From RGIG5612 sp045546255 (lineage in GTDB: Bacteria; Bacillota; Clostridia; Lachnospirales; Lachnospiraceae): a stretch of DNA of 64,000 nucleotides. Positions 23,958-32,452 of the stretch are shown in pieces. The first letter of the stretch is position 1. Every line of letters starts with the position of its first letter. Both the position numbers and the translations under genes were made by a program. The notes below the pieces were generated by a model. The model did no database searches and had not been told where the DNA came from. It was given only the letters and a program-made list of their open reading frames with translations. Location: positions 1 through 64,000 of the forward strand of contig JAZQCK010000034.1 in the NCBI GenBank assembly GCA_045546255.1, in the 5' to 3' direction.

Positions 23958-25769
23958 TTAGTCGGTATATACAAAGTCACCACTGGTGTATTTCGGCGGG
24001 ATCGTCGGGATCTGCAGGTAAGAATCATATTTGCCGCCGGTGTGGATTACATGGATGCCGTCTCCGTTATCGACTTCGTGATCCATAGCAACATCATGGA
24101 ACCACTCTGTCTTGATGAATTTTCCGGCCAGTCGGACGGAAAGGTATTCACCCTTGTGCCAGATACGGCTGTGCGGATAAAACTCGATATCTACGGGAAC
24201 GATCTCTCCCGGCTGAAGTTTTTCCATTTTGCTGTGTGTGTGGACAGGCTGGAAATCAGATCCGAGCTTCTCGTCAAGCTCTCTGTAACTGCAGCGCAGG
24301 AAACCCCATGCGCCTCTGTAAGGAGCGTCCATGCATTCGATCGGGATGAATTCCTTGTTCTGGCCGAGCTTGAGGACCCAGGGGAAGAGATCCATTTCGT
24401 TGTGGCCGCGGCATTCTACCCAAAGATGCAGTTTCATGTAGCCGGTGATCTCCGTATCTTCGTTGAACCGGATATCAAACTGAGTGGTTTCCGTATTCGG
24501 GTCGTAACTTACTTCACATTCGTTATCGTAAGGCTCATATCCGCCATCCATGTTCTCCGCATTAAGATAGAGTTTCTTATAGATGGTTCTTTTTATTGGC
24601 CATTCTCTTTCTTCTCTATACGGCTTGTAATCATAAGCATAAGCATCCATGACATTCACTCGGACTTTTGGTGTGAATTCCCAGCCGTTGTTGATATCTT
24701 TGCAGTATCTGTCATAGAATCTCTTAAGCTCTTCAAGAGTGGATGGTCTGTAGCTGTCCGGCCATTCAAAATCTCTGTGGACGCGCAGCCATTTTCTTCC
24801 GGTGCGAATGCGCCTGTAACCTTCCAGAGATCCCCTGAGATGATGATGTACCCAACCGCCTGTAACAAAAGTAGGAATCCTGATCTGGCTCCACTTAACC
24901 TGCTTGTCTTTCCAGTATTCATTAAACTCCGGATATCTGTAGCACATGGTTACGGTATCCTCAATCCATGTTTTGCAGGCTACTTCTTTTACGATGTTTG
25001 CCTCGTAGCTCGGATTTGGGATTCCCCCGCAGAAATAGGATTCTCTATAAAGGTCACTCTGGCCTTCAAACGCGGCAAGACATGCAAGGTGAGGAGGCTG
25101 CGTTGCTGCGATTTTCCAGTTTGCCATGCATACTCCTGAGTTTCCGAACAGTGTGGCTTTTCCGTTGCACCATGGCTGGGCAGTTATCCACTCGATGAAA
25201 TCATAGCCATCTTCTGCGTCCTGCGTTCCCCAAAGACAGCAGTCGCCTTCAGAATTTCCACTGCCCCTTGCGTCAACGTTGGCAACAGCATATCCGTTGC
25301 GGCACCAATATCCCGGGTCCGCAGATTCGAATTTTGCCATCTCGGAAACTGTCTTCGGAGGAACACCCATCAGCTTCCAGTTGTCCTGGCCTTCCGCCGG
25401 ACGTTTTCCGAAGATTCCCCAGGATACGATTACCGGAACTTTTTCATCTGTGTTTTCCGGTCTGTAGATATCCGCGTAGATCGTTGTTCCATCGCGAAGC
25501 GTGCATGCCTGATCCTGATAACAGACAATGCCGGGACCTGCCTGATAAACTCTTGGATTGAGTTTTGCGCAATAGCTGAACATAGCAGCCATCGGGTCAC
25601 CGTTCATATTGCCGGATGCGCGCATCTCTTCCATTTCCTCCCGGGTCTTTCCGGGAATACCTTTCACATATACAACATCAAATTCCTGACCATTGAAGGT
25701 CTTCTTGACAATCTTTCTTTCCCGTCCATCATCCGGAAGATAATCGATATTCCATTTTTCTGTTGACAT
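23958..25769 (-). CDS. CocE/NonD family hydrolase (X-Pro dipeptidyl-peptidase S15-like)
   Basis: A 603-residue alpha/beta hydrolase with a C-terminal jelly-roll domain (from about residue 385: YLNAENMDGGYEPYD onwards) as in cocaine esterase and PepX. The nucleophile is Ser211 in GNSGVCM, and VDARGSGNSEG near 165-175 is the typical oxyanion region. No signal peptide, so cytoplasmic. Family members cleave esters, amides or lactams of small molecules. AAAAAAGGAGA precedes the ATG. Third gene of the MFS-VOC-hydrolase operon; the transporter probably brings in its substrate. Confidence 0.88.
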   Translation of the reverse strand: MSTEKWNIDYLPDDGRERKIVKKTFNGQEFDVVYVKGIPGKTREEMEEMRASGNMNGDPMAAMFSYCAKLNPRVYQAGPGIVCYQDQACTLRDGTTIYADIYRPENTDEKVPVIVSWGIFGKRPAEGQDNWKLMGVPPKTVSEMAKFESADPGYWCRNGYAVANVDARGSGNSEGDCCLWGTQDAEDGYDFIEWITAQPWCNGKATLFGNSGVCMANWKIAATQPPHLACLAAFEGQSDLYRESYFCGGIPNPSYEANIVKEVACKTWIEDTVTMCYRYPEFNEYWKDKQVKWSQIRIPTFVTGGWVHHHLRGSLEGYRRIRTGRKWLRVHRDFEWPDSYRPSTLEELKRFYDRYCKDINNGWEFTPKVRVNVMDAYAYDYKPYREEREWPIKRTIYKKLYLNAENMDGGYEPYDNECEVSYDPNTETTQFDIRFNEDTEITGYMKLHLWVECRGHNEMDLFPWVLKLGQNKEFIPIECMDAPYRGAWGFLRCSYRELDEKLGSDFQPVHTHSKMEKLQPGEIVPVDIEFYPHSRIWHKGEYLSVRLAGKFIKTEWFHDVAMDHEVDNGDGIHVIHTGGKYDSYLQIPTIPPKYTSGDFVYTD

Positions 25770-25811
25770 ATTAATCTCCTTTTTTATCCATTTGTCACTT
25801 CTGCTGTCTCG

Positions 25812-26243
25812 TTACAGCTTGTCAGCGACTCTGTTTCTGACGTCAAATACTTCAATTACATTGCCGGTGGGATCGTTTATGAACGCCGCATAACTCTCCT
25901 CACCTCCGGGCTGGAATTCAAAGACCACCTTAACGCCTTTTGATTTCAGCTCCTCTACGAAAGTCTTGTTGTCTTCCACATAGATGCAGTAGTGCTTGAA
26001 TCCAAGGACCGCATTGTCTGTGTCAGGGTGACTGCGTCCTTCCGGGAGCGGGTCTGATCCGGGAATCTGCAGCATTTCGATCACAAAGTCCTGATTGCCG
26101 ACAAATGCAATGTGTGCCCCTGTGTGCTCGACCGTCATCGTGTTGATGATATGCATGTCGAACATTTCCTCGTACCATGCCACAGACTGGTTCAGATCAC
26201 GCACACTCATAGCAATGTGATGCAAACATACTTTAGGTTTCAT
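25812..26243 (-). CDS. VOC family protein (glyoxalase/dioxygenase fold)
   Basis: A 143-residue protein with two beta-alpha-beta-beta-beta modules. HHIAMSVRDLNQSVAWYEEMF opens the first module with the expected metal His, HYCIYVEDNKTFVEELKSKG opens the second, and INDPTGNVIEVFDV closes with the conserved metal Glu. Vicinal-oxygen-chelate enzymes isomerise, epimerise or cleave small metabolites. AAAGGAGG precedes the start. It lies between a transporter and a hydrolase gene, so it likely processes the imported compound. Confidence 0.88.
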   Translation of the reverse strand: MKPKVCLHHIAMSVRDLNQSVAWYEEMFDMHIINTMTVEHTGAHIAFVGNQDFVIEMLQIPGSDPLPEGRSHPDTDNAVLGFKHYCIYVEDNKTFVEELKSKGVKVVFEFQPGGEESYAAFINDPTGNVIEVFDVRNRVADKL

Positions 26244-26259
26244 ACAGAGCCTCCTTTCA

Positions 26260-27558
26260 CTAGTTAAAGAGTTTATGCTCCATCAGTTCATCATTGGTGA
26301 TGCACTTATTGGTGGTAAAGCACATAATGATGAGGGAAACTACGCAAATGCCAATCGCAGTTGCAAAAGCGACGTGGTAGTTGAATTTGGATGCTACAGT
26401 AGCAACCGTGAATGCTCCGGCGGCTACGATGAATTTATAGATGGTGGAAATGGTCGGCCAGAAATTCTCGAAATCTCTGCGGCCAAATATCGTAGTAGAC
26501 ATACTGACCGTAATATTAGTAACACCGGACATTGCAAAGAGCATCAGTCCTGCGCCTGCAGCAGCGAGAAATTTGCTGCCGCCGAAGAACAGAATAATGG
26601 CTGCGCCTATTGCCTCGATGGCTACGATAAGAAGTGATGCTTTCTTTGTTCCGAATTTATCATCGACAACACCCAACAGATAGCTGCCGACAAGTCCAAC
26701 CGGCCAGGTATATGTAAGGAGCATGATACCGAACATGAAATCGTGTCCGTATTCCTCCATGGCGAACCCGAGCTGCCCGATCAGACCGCTTGCAGCCATC
26801 ATCGGGAGACTCCAGCCGATAGCTACCAGCCAGGTTTCTTTCATGCTCAGAACCTTCTTTAAAGTGTAAGGACTGTTCTTCTTGTATTCTTCTGCAGCTG
26901 CGCGCTCAGCATCCAGGATCTCTCTTGTAAGAGTGCTGTCATTATCCGGAAAGCAGCCGACTTCCTCGGGATAATTGTGCACTGCAACAAGGACGATAAT
27001 GCCGACGATAACCATGACTGCGGCCAGACCATACATGAAAATGCTTATTCCGACTGATTCCGCAACGCCGAGTATGATCAGGTTGAGAGTTGCTGCACTG
27101 AGAGTAAGACCCGCAGTTGCAAGACCCATGTAGACACCGGTCTTTCTTGGGAACCAGTTGGCACCAAACTGACCTACGCCAATCATCATAAAACCGGTGA
27201 TGCAGAACAGGAATAAGATGACTCCTACCACAAACAGAGGAAAACTTTTAGCTGCTCCAAGTATTACCAGCGAGAGAGCCCCGCCAAACAGACCAATTGC
27301 GCTTGTGAGCTTTGCGCCTTTTTTCTTACATAGAATTCCGAACAGTATTACTCCCAGAATCGAGAGCCATCCGCCTATTGTTACAACACTCGTCATTCTT
27401 ACGTTGTCCCATCCATACATGCCACTGTAGACCGAAAGAATGGAATTAAGTGCCGCATCAAACAGGTTTCCACAGTAGTAGAATACTACTCCCAGGATAA
27501 CGATGCCCCACCCCCGGGCGCCAAAATCCGGAATCCACGCATGACGTTTTTTAGACAT
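26260..27558 (-). CDS. MFS transporter (PucR-linked operon)
   Basis: A 432-residue major facilitator with about twelve membrane helices, a short Arg/His-rich N-terminus and a cytoplasmic central loop at about 205-235 (acidic, DAERAAAEEYKK). GGAGG precedes the ATG. It heads the operon with the VOC and CocE/NonD genes and is divergent from a PucR-type regulator. Probably an importer for an organic acid, ester or amide. Substrate unknown. Confidence 0.87.
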   Translation of the reverse strand: MSKKRHAWIPDFGARGWGIVILGVVFYYCGNLFDAALNSILSVYSGMYGWDNVRMTSVVTIGGWLSILGVILFGILCKKKGAKLTSAIGLFGGALSLVILGAAKSFPLFVVGVILFLFCITGFMMIGVGQFGANWFPRKTGVYMGLATAGLTLSAATLNLIILGVAESVGISIFMYGLAAVMVIVGIIVLVAVHNYPEEVGCFPDNDSTLTREILDAERAAAEEYKKNSPYTLKKVLSMKETWLVAIGWSLPMMAASGLIGQLGFAMEEYGHDFMFGIMLLTYTWPVGLVGSYLLGVVDDKFGTKKASLLIVAIEAIGAAIILFFGGSKFLAAAGAGLMLFAMSGVTNITVSMSTTIFGRRDFENFWPTISTIYKFIVAAGAFTVATVASKFNYHVAFATAIGICVVSLIIMCFTTNKCITNDELMEHKLFN

Positions 27559-27583
27559 AATTGAACCTCCTTCTAAAAACTAA

Positions 27584-27602
27584 TTACAGTAACAGCCTGT
27601 AA
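27584..27602. promoter_or_regulatory. Possible operator in the MFS/PucR divergent region
   Basis: Inverted repeat TTACAG (27584-27589) / CTGTAA (27597-27602) with a 7-bp centre, 26 bp upstream of the transporter start. Position suits a regulator site; weak on its own. Confidence 0.35.
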
Positions 27603-27750
27603 CTGCATACTATCGGCCGCAATAAATGAAGTCATTGTACTAAAAACCAAAAAAGTATATAATCTAAAGTGGAATGAACAGGAAATAAAAAGAAGATTGC
27701 AGAACAGTGCTGTAAAAATGGTGCAAAATAAGAAGATGTTAGGGGGGTAT

Positions 27751-29367
27751 ATGTATCTGAAAGACATTGTTTCAATATTGGACTCTAGTCCAATGACTAT
27801 TTTTAAGCAGGAATATAACAGCGATATCCTGTTTGTAGACAGGCTGGATGAGGAGACGCGTATGCTTACAGAAGACACGCTCTACTTTGCAAAACAGGAG
27901 GTGCTTGATAGAGTAGTTGAGGATAATCCTTCCAATCTTCAGTTATCGGTGGTGATCCTTCTGGAAGAAAAACCTTTGACAGAGAAAACAATGGACAGTT
28001 TTACAAATGTAATTGGTTTCAAAAATGAAGAACACTACCTGAAAACTGCAGATATTATCCGTCGTGCGATCAGTAATTCACTTCGCTACAATAATCATTT
28101 TCAGGAATTTATGGAGCTTATGGCGAGAGAGGACGATCTGTCAGTGCTGATGAACTGGCTTTCTGAATTCTTTGGCCATCCAGTTAACCTGGTCGATAAC
28201 AGCTTTACGTACATTGCTCATTCCGACCTTGCGGGATTTGTGGATTTCGGAAGTGATGAACTGATGAAAGATGTTACAAACGGATATGTGTCACCGGACC
28301 ATATCTTAAAGATACAACAAAGTCAGGATGCGGATCTTTTCAGACTTCCGACGACTGAGCCTCGCCTGATTTATGCCCCCAGTGAAAATTTCCAACAATA
28401 TCATACCCCTGTTCCGATAGGCGGTACCATAGCGGGAGCATTTAGCGTTTATTTGCATATGGATGAGATCCTTGACCCTGTGAAACTGCTTTATCTGAAA
28501 AAAGTTGCCCGTCTTATCAGTATCGTGCTTAGACGAATCAACTTCTATTCAGCCAATAAAGCGAGCTTTTATACCAGTTTCTTTTCAGATCTTCTCAGAA
28601 AAACTCCGGATCCTGCAAAACTTTGGGAAAGCCGACTGCGTGCGTATGGCTTTCAGCTGTTTCCGTCGCTCCATGTGCTGCTTGTTGAGCTGCCAGACAA
28701 TGTGCAACACCAGTACGAACGGCAAAATCTCGCATCCACTTTGCAGAACATGTTTCCGGAAAGTATTTATCAGATTCGTGAGCAGCATATTGTTCTACTC
28801 TGCAGCAACCGTCCGGGGCAGTTTTTGAAGATGTTTGGAAAGAATATCAACAATGATTTTTTTGTTCGCAGCAACATAAAAATCGGGATCAGCTCTGAAT
28901 TTACCTCAATATACGATCTGTCTGAACACTATGAGGAGGCAAAAAACGCACTGGAGATCGGAGAACTGTTTGCACCGAAGAACAATCTTTACCTCTACGA
29001 TAATCTCAGGACCTACGATATGGTTTATCAATTGTCCAAGATTACTGACATAAGGTCATATTGTTATCAGCCGTTTATGGAGCTTTTCAACTATGACATT
29101 GAACATGGTACTGAATACGGAAAAACTTTGTATTTTTATCTTTTAGATGTAAAAAAACCGCTTGATGTAAGCAGGCGCCTTAATATACATAAAAACACTC
29201 TCTACTTTAGGCTGGACAAGATCCGATCTATAATGAATGTTGATTTTGACAATCTCCCGGTCGCGTCACAGATTTTTATTACGATAATTATTCTAAGGTA
29301 TACAGGAGATATACAGGAGACGGTTACCGATATTGACAGGATCTATTACGAATACACAGCGAAATGA
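27751..29367 (+). CDS. PucR/CdaR-type transcriptional regulator
   Basis: A 538-residue regulator. The start is set at MYLKDIVSILDSSP because GGGGGG lies just upstream and the family commonly begins like this; an ATG at 27697 would add 18 residues. The centre looks like a sensory plus GGDEF-like region, and the C-terminus holds the PucR helix-turn-helix, LLDVKKPLDVSRRLNIHKNTLYFRLDKI, near residues 470-500. Proteins of this type activate purine, amino-acid or aromatic catabolic genes. It is divergent from, and probably controls, the MFS-VOC-hydrolase operon. Confidence 0.87.
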   Translation: MYLKDIVSILDSSPMTIFKQEYNSDILFVDRLDEETRMLTEDTLYFAKQEVLDRVVEDNPSNLQLSVVILLEEKPLTEKTMDSFTNVIGFKNEEHYLKTADIIRRAISNSLRYNNHFQEFMELMAREDDLSVLMNWLSEFFGHPVNLVDNSFTYIAHSDLAGFVDFGSDELMKDVTNGYVSPDHILKIQQSQDADLFRLPTTEPRLIYAPSENFQQYHTPVPIGGTIAGAFSVYLHMDEILDPVKLLYLKKVARLISIVLRRINFYSANKASFYTSFFSDLLRKTPDPAKLWESRLRAYGFQLFPSLHVLLVELPDNVQHQYERQNLASTLQNMFPESIYQIREQHIVLLCSNRPGQFLKMFGKNINNDFFVRSNIKIGISSEFTSIYDLSEHYEEAKNALEIGELFAPKNNLYLYDNLRTYDMVYQLSKITDIRSYCYQPFMELFNYDIEHGTEYGKTLYFYLLDVKKPLDVSRRLNIHKNTLYFRLDKIRSIMNVDFDNLPVASQIFITIIILRYTGDIQETVTDIDRIYYEYTAK

Positions 29368-29633
29368 TTTTGTGCGTTAATGACCAGTCTGCTCATGCAA
29401 TGGCTTTATGGAAGGTTCAGAAATAGAGATGAATGAAGTATATGCCGATGATAGTTGTTGCCATTTAGGTGGTAACAAGCCGGTAACAACACCCTGGGCG
29501 GGGCACCTCACATCGCTAAACCCCCTGTAAATACTGGATTTTTACAAACCGCCCAAGTTTCATTCGCTTCGCTCATGTTCGTTTCCGGCCAATGTCCGCT
29601 CGAGCAAGCTCGGCGTCCGCTGGCCTCCTTTCG

Positions 29634-29704
29634 TCAAATCCGGTTGTCGCCTCGAGGTGAGAAGTCCGAGAAATCCTTTATTTATAGGGTTTCCCGGATT
29701 TTTT
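29634..29704 (+). other. Attachment-site copy D plus terminator
   Basis: TCAAATCCGGTTGTCGCC then TCGAGGTGAG repeats the tRNA-Cys 3' end; the terminator stem TCCGAGAAATCC pairs with GGGTTTCCCGGA and is followed by a T run. Over about 70 bp it is nearly identical to copy C. The 29368-29633 stretch before it has no gene that I can support; it contains CGAGCAAGCTCG and GGCC-ended inverted repeats only. Confidence 0.85.
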
Positions 29705-29816
29705 CTTTCTCCGGATTTTATCATACCATGGGTGACTTATCCTGCGATGGAATGATATAATCTAATTCAACAAATCGATATTTGTGAGGGTAATGATTTA
29801 AGAAGGGAGACCAGTT

Positions 29817-30641
29817 ATGTCCAGCTTTTTAAAAAAGAGTATTTTATTATTCGGCTTACTGTTTGTGCTCCTGCTTTCCGCCTGCGGCGGGGGCAGGCCA
29901 CCAGTGACGGAGCTGGAGACAAAACTGCAGGCTGAGAGTGAAACGGAAAGCATTACCGAAACGGAAACGGAGACGGAAAAAGAAACAAAGGCATCCCGGG
30001 TGGAGCCCGGAGAGCGGGAGAACGATCCTTCCGGAGAGGAACTGTTGGCATGGGCAGACAGTCTGTATAATGATGCCGTTCAGAAACTGGCTGATGCAGG
30101 GGATATTCCGGCTCTCGGCGATACCGATGAAACAAAGCTTGCTTTCGGAACAAACGGCAGCGGATCTTATACGGTACAATTTCTAAACGGTACGACAGGG
30201 GATAGATTAACAGGAAAAGTCGATACGACCCCCGAGATGGTGATCGCCGCAACCCCTGATAAGGTATACTGCTCCGTCTACAGACAGCGGGTGGACCAGA
30301 CGGTGCCGTTTTTCTTTCCTTCAAATACCAAGGCGGGATTACTGCATTCCGGCGAAAATACAGAGGTCTACGCAGATACTGTCGAGGAATGCCAATACCT
30401 TATATACACAAGACCTTTTATTTCTCATGTGGATGAAGGTTTCTACTCGGGAGGCTGGGACCGGACCCTTGTAACGACCGTAGTATTCATTATTGATGCA
30501 AAGACCCGTGAGATCGCACACATTGAGGCCATAGGAACAGATGTCCCCGGAGCAAGTGTTTCTATGGGCGCCAACAAGGGAAAACCGAAATGGGAGGAGG
30601 CAGAGGAGTATATCCTCGGACTCCTTGAAGAAGAGAGTTGA
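29817..30641 (+). CDS. Lipoprotein of unknown function
   Basis: A 274-residue exported lipoprotein. Basic start, hydrophobic helix and lipobox LLSAC (Cys at about 22) are clear. A Glu/Thr-rich linker (about 35-75) leads to a globular domain without recognised motif; it has several aromatic strands (YTVQFLNGT, VYCSVYRQRVD, TRPFISHVDEGFYSGGWDRT). AAGGGAGACC precedes the start. It is the first gene of segment D-E of the island. Surface binding or sensing is possible; no function can be claimed. Confidence 0.8.
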   Translation: MSSFLKKSILLFGLLFVLLLSACGGGRPPVTELETKLQAESETESITETETETEKETKASRVEPGERENDPSGEELLAWADSLYNDAVQKLADAGDIPALGDTDETKLAFGTNGSGSYTVQFLNGTTGDRLTGKVDTTPEMVIAATPDKVYCSVYRQRVDQTVPFFFPSNTKAGLLHSGENTEVYADTVEECQYLIYTRPFISHVDEGFYSGGWDRTLVTTVVFIIDAKTREIAHIEAIGTDVPGASVSMGANKGKPKWEEAEEYILGLLEEES

Positions 30642-30646
30642 GATGA

Positions 30647-30787
30647 CTGTCCAGGATAAACCAAGAAGCAGGAACGGACAGCAAATTTGACGTAGAGGTT
30701 TTGGAAACTGTATTGCGTGGAGCGGGGCATTGTCGGTTTCAGATCAGAAAAATTGATAAAAATTCTAACTTGACGAGGAAAAAATGA
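30647..30787 (+). pseudogene. C-terminal gene fragment
   Basis: A 46-codon open stretch without a start codon, bounded upstream by a stop at 30644. The translation contains DVEVLETVLRGAGHCRFQIRK, which resembles the end of V4R or aminothiazoline-carboxylate-hydrolase-like domains (a V-x-x-T-x-x-R-G-x-x-x-C-x-F-x-I pattern). It overlaps the first codon of the following kinase gene. A decayed remnant; identification is tentative. Confidence 0.35.
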
Positions 30788-31305
30788 TCATACTAATTAC
30801 AGGGGCATCTCACACTGGAAAAACACTTCTGGCTCAGAAGATGCTCGAAAAATACAATTATCCATATCTGTCGATCGATCACCTGAAAATGGGTCTGATC
30901 CGCAGTGGCAATACGGAATTAACACCGGAAGATGACGATGACCTTACAGAATACCTTTGGCCGATCGTAAGGGAAATCATAAAGACTGCTATCGAGAACA
31001 AGCAGAATCTCATTGTGGAGGGCTGCTATCTTCCATTCACTTGGAGGCAGGATTTTGATGAAAGGTATTTACCCTCGATCCGGTTCATCTGTCTCGCCAT
31101 GAGTGATCAATATATTGAGAATCATTTCAGGGAGATCATTGGACGTGCATCGGAAATAGAATCAAGATTGTCTGATGCGGACTGTACGATGGAAAGTCTG
31201 AAAACAGATAACAGAAAAGTCATCAATGGCTTTCGGCATGCCGCAGAACAGATCATACTGATTGATTCCGATTATGAGCAAACCATTAAAGAGCTATTGA
31301 ACTGA
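30784..31305 (+). CDS. P-loop kinase-like NTPase
   Basis: A 173-residue protein with a Walker A motif GASHTGKT (residues 7-14) and an adenylate-kinase-like layout: LSIDHLKMGLIRSG after the P-loop, LIVEGCYLPF as the second strand, and a helical Arg-bearing lid region. Such proteins phosphorylate small molecules or, in zeta-type toxins, sugar nucleotides. Size and lack of an antitoxin gene argue for a small-molecule kinase. GAGGAAAA lies 5 nt before the ATG. Confidence 0.75.
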   Translation: MIILITGASHTGKTLLAQKMLEKYNYPYLSIDHLKMGLIRSGNTELTPEDDDDLTEYLWPIVREIIKTAIENKQNLIVEGCYLPFTWRQDFDERYLPSIRFICLAMSDQYIENHFREIIGRASEIESRLSDADCTMESLKTDNRKVINGFRHAAEQIILIDSDYEQTIKELLN

Positions 31306-31362
31306 CAACTTCCAGTTTGTCAGGCCATTAAATCGCTTGTGTTTTAAGAGTGTGAGCAATCA

Positions 31363-31433
31363 TTTATCGGCTGTCTATCTTAAGAAATTAGATAGAATAA
31401 TTGATTGAAAAACAGCCGATAAAGGATTATAAT
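31363..31433 (+). promoter_or_regulatory. Promoter and nested inverted repeats of the second Fic gene
   Basis: TTTATCGGCTGT (31363-31374) and ACAGCCGATAAA (31412-31423) form a perfect 12-bp inverted repeat; inside it CTATCT (31375-31380) pairs with AGATAG (31390-31395). The promoter TTGAAA (31405-31410), 17 bp, TATAAT (31428-31433) has the right arm lying exactly in its spacer, so a protein bound to the repeat would block transcription. Confidence 0.7.
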
Positions 31434-31466
31434 CGAGTCATAAAAACAAAAGGCGGGCGGCGTATC

Positions 31467-32357
31467 ATGGGATTTATTTCAGTAAAAGAAGCTAGTGAGA
31501 AATGGGGAATCACGGAACGGGTAGTGCGTCAGTATTGTGCTGATGGACGCGTCCCCGGTGCTTTTATTACAGGAAAAACCTGGAATATTCCCGCAACTGC
31601 AAAAAAGCCGGACCGGAAACCCAGACAGCGGCCTATTCCTTCAGACCTGCTCGGCAGACTGACTATGGAAAAAGAAGCAGGAATTTCCGGCGGAATCTAT
31701 CATAAAGTTCAGATTGAGCTCACATACAATTCTAATCACATGGAAGGCAGTCGCCTGACACACGACCAAACCCGGTTTATCTTTGAAACCAACACCATTG
31801 ATACACCAGATGGGTCTGTTAACGTGGACGATATCCTGGAGACCGCGAATCATTTTCGTTGTATTGACCTGATTATTGATCAGGCAAAACGGCCCCTTTC
31901 GGAAACAATGATTAAACAGCTGCATTTCATTTTGAAAAATGGCACGGTAGATAGCAGAAAGAGTTGGTTTTCGGTAGGTGGATATAAACGATTGGCAAAT
32001 GAAGTCGGTGGAAGAGAGACGACCGCACCAAAGGATGTACCCGCAAAGATGAAAGAACTGCTTTCAAGTTACAAGAATCTGAAAGAGGTGACAATTGATG
32101 ATCTGTTGGACTTTCATTATCGCTTTGAGTCGATTCATCCATTCCAGGATGGGAATGGGCGCGTGGGCAGACTGATTCTTTTTAAGGAAGCCTTAAAGAA
32201 TGGAATAGTACCCTTTATTATTGAAGATGATATGAAGCTGTACTATTACCGCGGACTTCAGGAGTGGAGAAATGAAAAAGGCTTCCTTCGTGATACCTGC
32301 CTTGCGGCTCAGGATCGATTTAAAAATCATCTTGATTATTATGGAATAAAATACTGA
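31467..32357 (+). CDS. Fic family protein with N-terminal MerR-like DNA-binding domain
   Basis: A 296-residue protein. Residues 1-45 (ISVKEASEKWGITERVVRQYCADGRVPGA) form an excisionase/MerR-type winged helix, residues 89-95 (SNHMEGS) carry the inhibitory Glu, and HPFQDGNGRVGRL at 224-236 is the Fic active site. A DNA-binding head on a Fic enzyme suggests that it regulates its own promoter, where a strong inverted repeat is present. GGCGGGCGG lies near the start. It is the second Fic gene in the island and belongs to a different Fic subgroup from the first. Confidence 0.9.
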   Translation: MGFISVKEASEKWGITERVVRQYCADGRVPGAFITGKTWNIPATAKKPDRKPRQRPIPSDLLGRLTMEKEAGISGGIYHKVQIELTYNSNHMEGSRLTHDQTRFIFETNTIDTPDGSVNVDDILETANHFRCIDLIIDQAKRPLSETMIKQLHFILKNGTVDSRKSWFSVGGYKRLANEVGGRETTAPKDVPAKMKELLSSYKNLKEVTIDDLLDFHYRFESIHPFQDGNGRVGRLILFKEALKNGIVPFIIEDDMKLYYYRGLQEWRNEKGFLRDTCLAAQDRFKNHLDYYGIKY

Positions 32358-32384
32358 TTCCTTTTTGGTCCGCATTTTGGCCTG

Positions 32385-32446
32385 CAAGTGTCTTGAGGTG
32401 AGGAATCCCGCAAATCCTTATATAACAAGGGGCTGCGGGATTTTTG
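32385..32446 (+). other. Decayed attachment copy E plus terminator
   Basis: AAGTGTCTTGAGGTGAGGAATCC aligns, with losses, to the GTTGTCGCC-TCGAGGTGAGGAATCC run of copy C. The stem ATCCCGCA (32405-32412) / TGCGGGAT (32434-32441) and TTTTTG form a terminator shared by the convergent Fic and LRR genes. The tRNA T-arm part is lost. Confidence 0.6.
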
Positions 32447-32452
32447 TTTGTT

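Noticed and set aside
23940..25139. 399-codon open frame on the plus strand opposite the CocE/NonD gene
   Set aside because: Mirror of a well-supported coding gene; composition reflects the reverse frame and no family signature is visible.
31363..31423. Reading the long inverted repeat before the second Fic gene as a terminator
   Set aside because: The 37-nt loop and lack of a T run argue against it, and its right arm fits between promoter hexamers.
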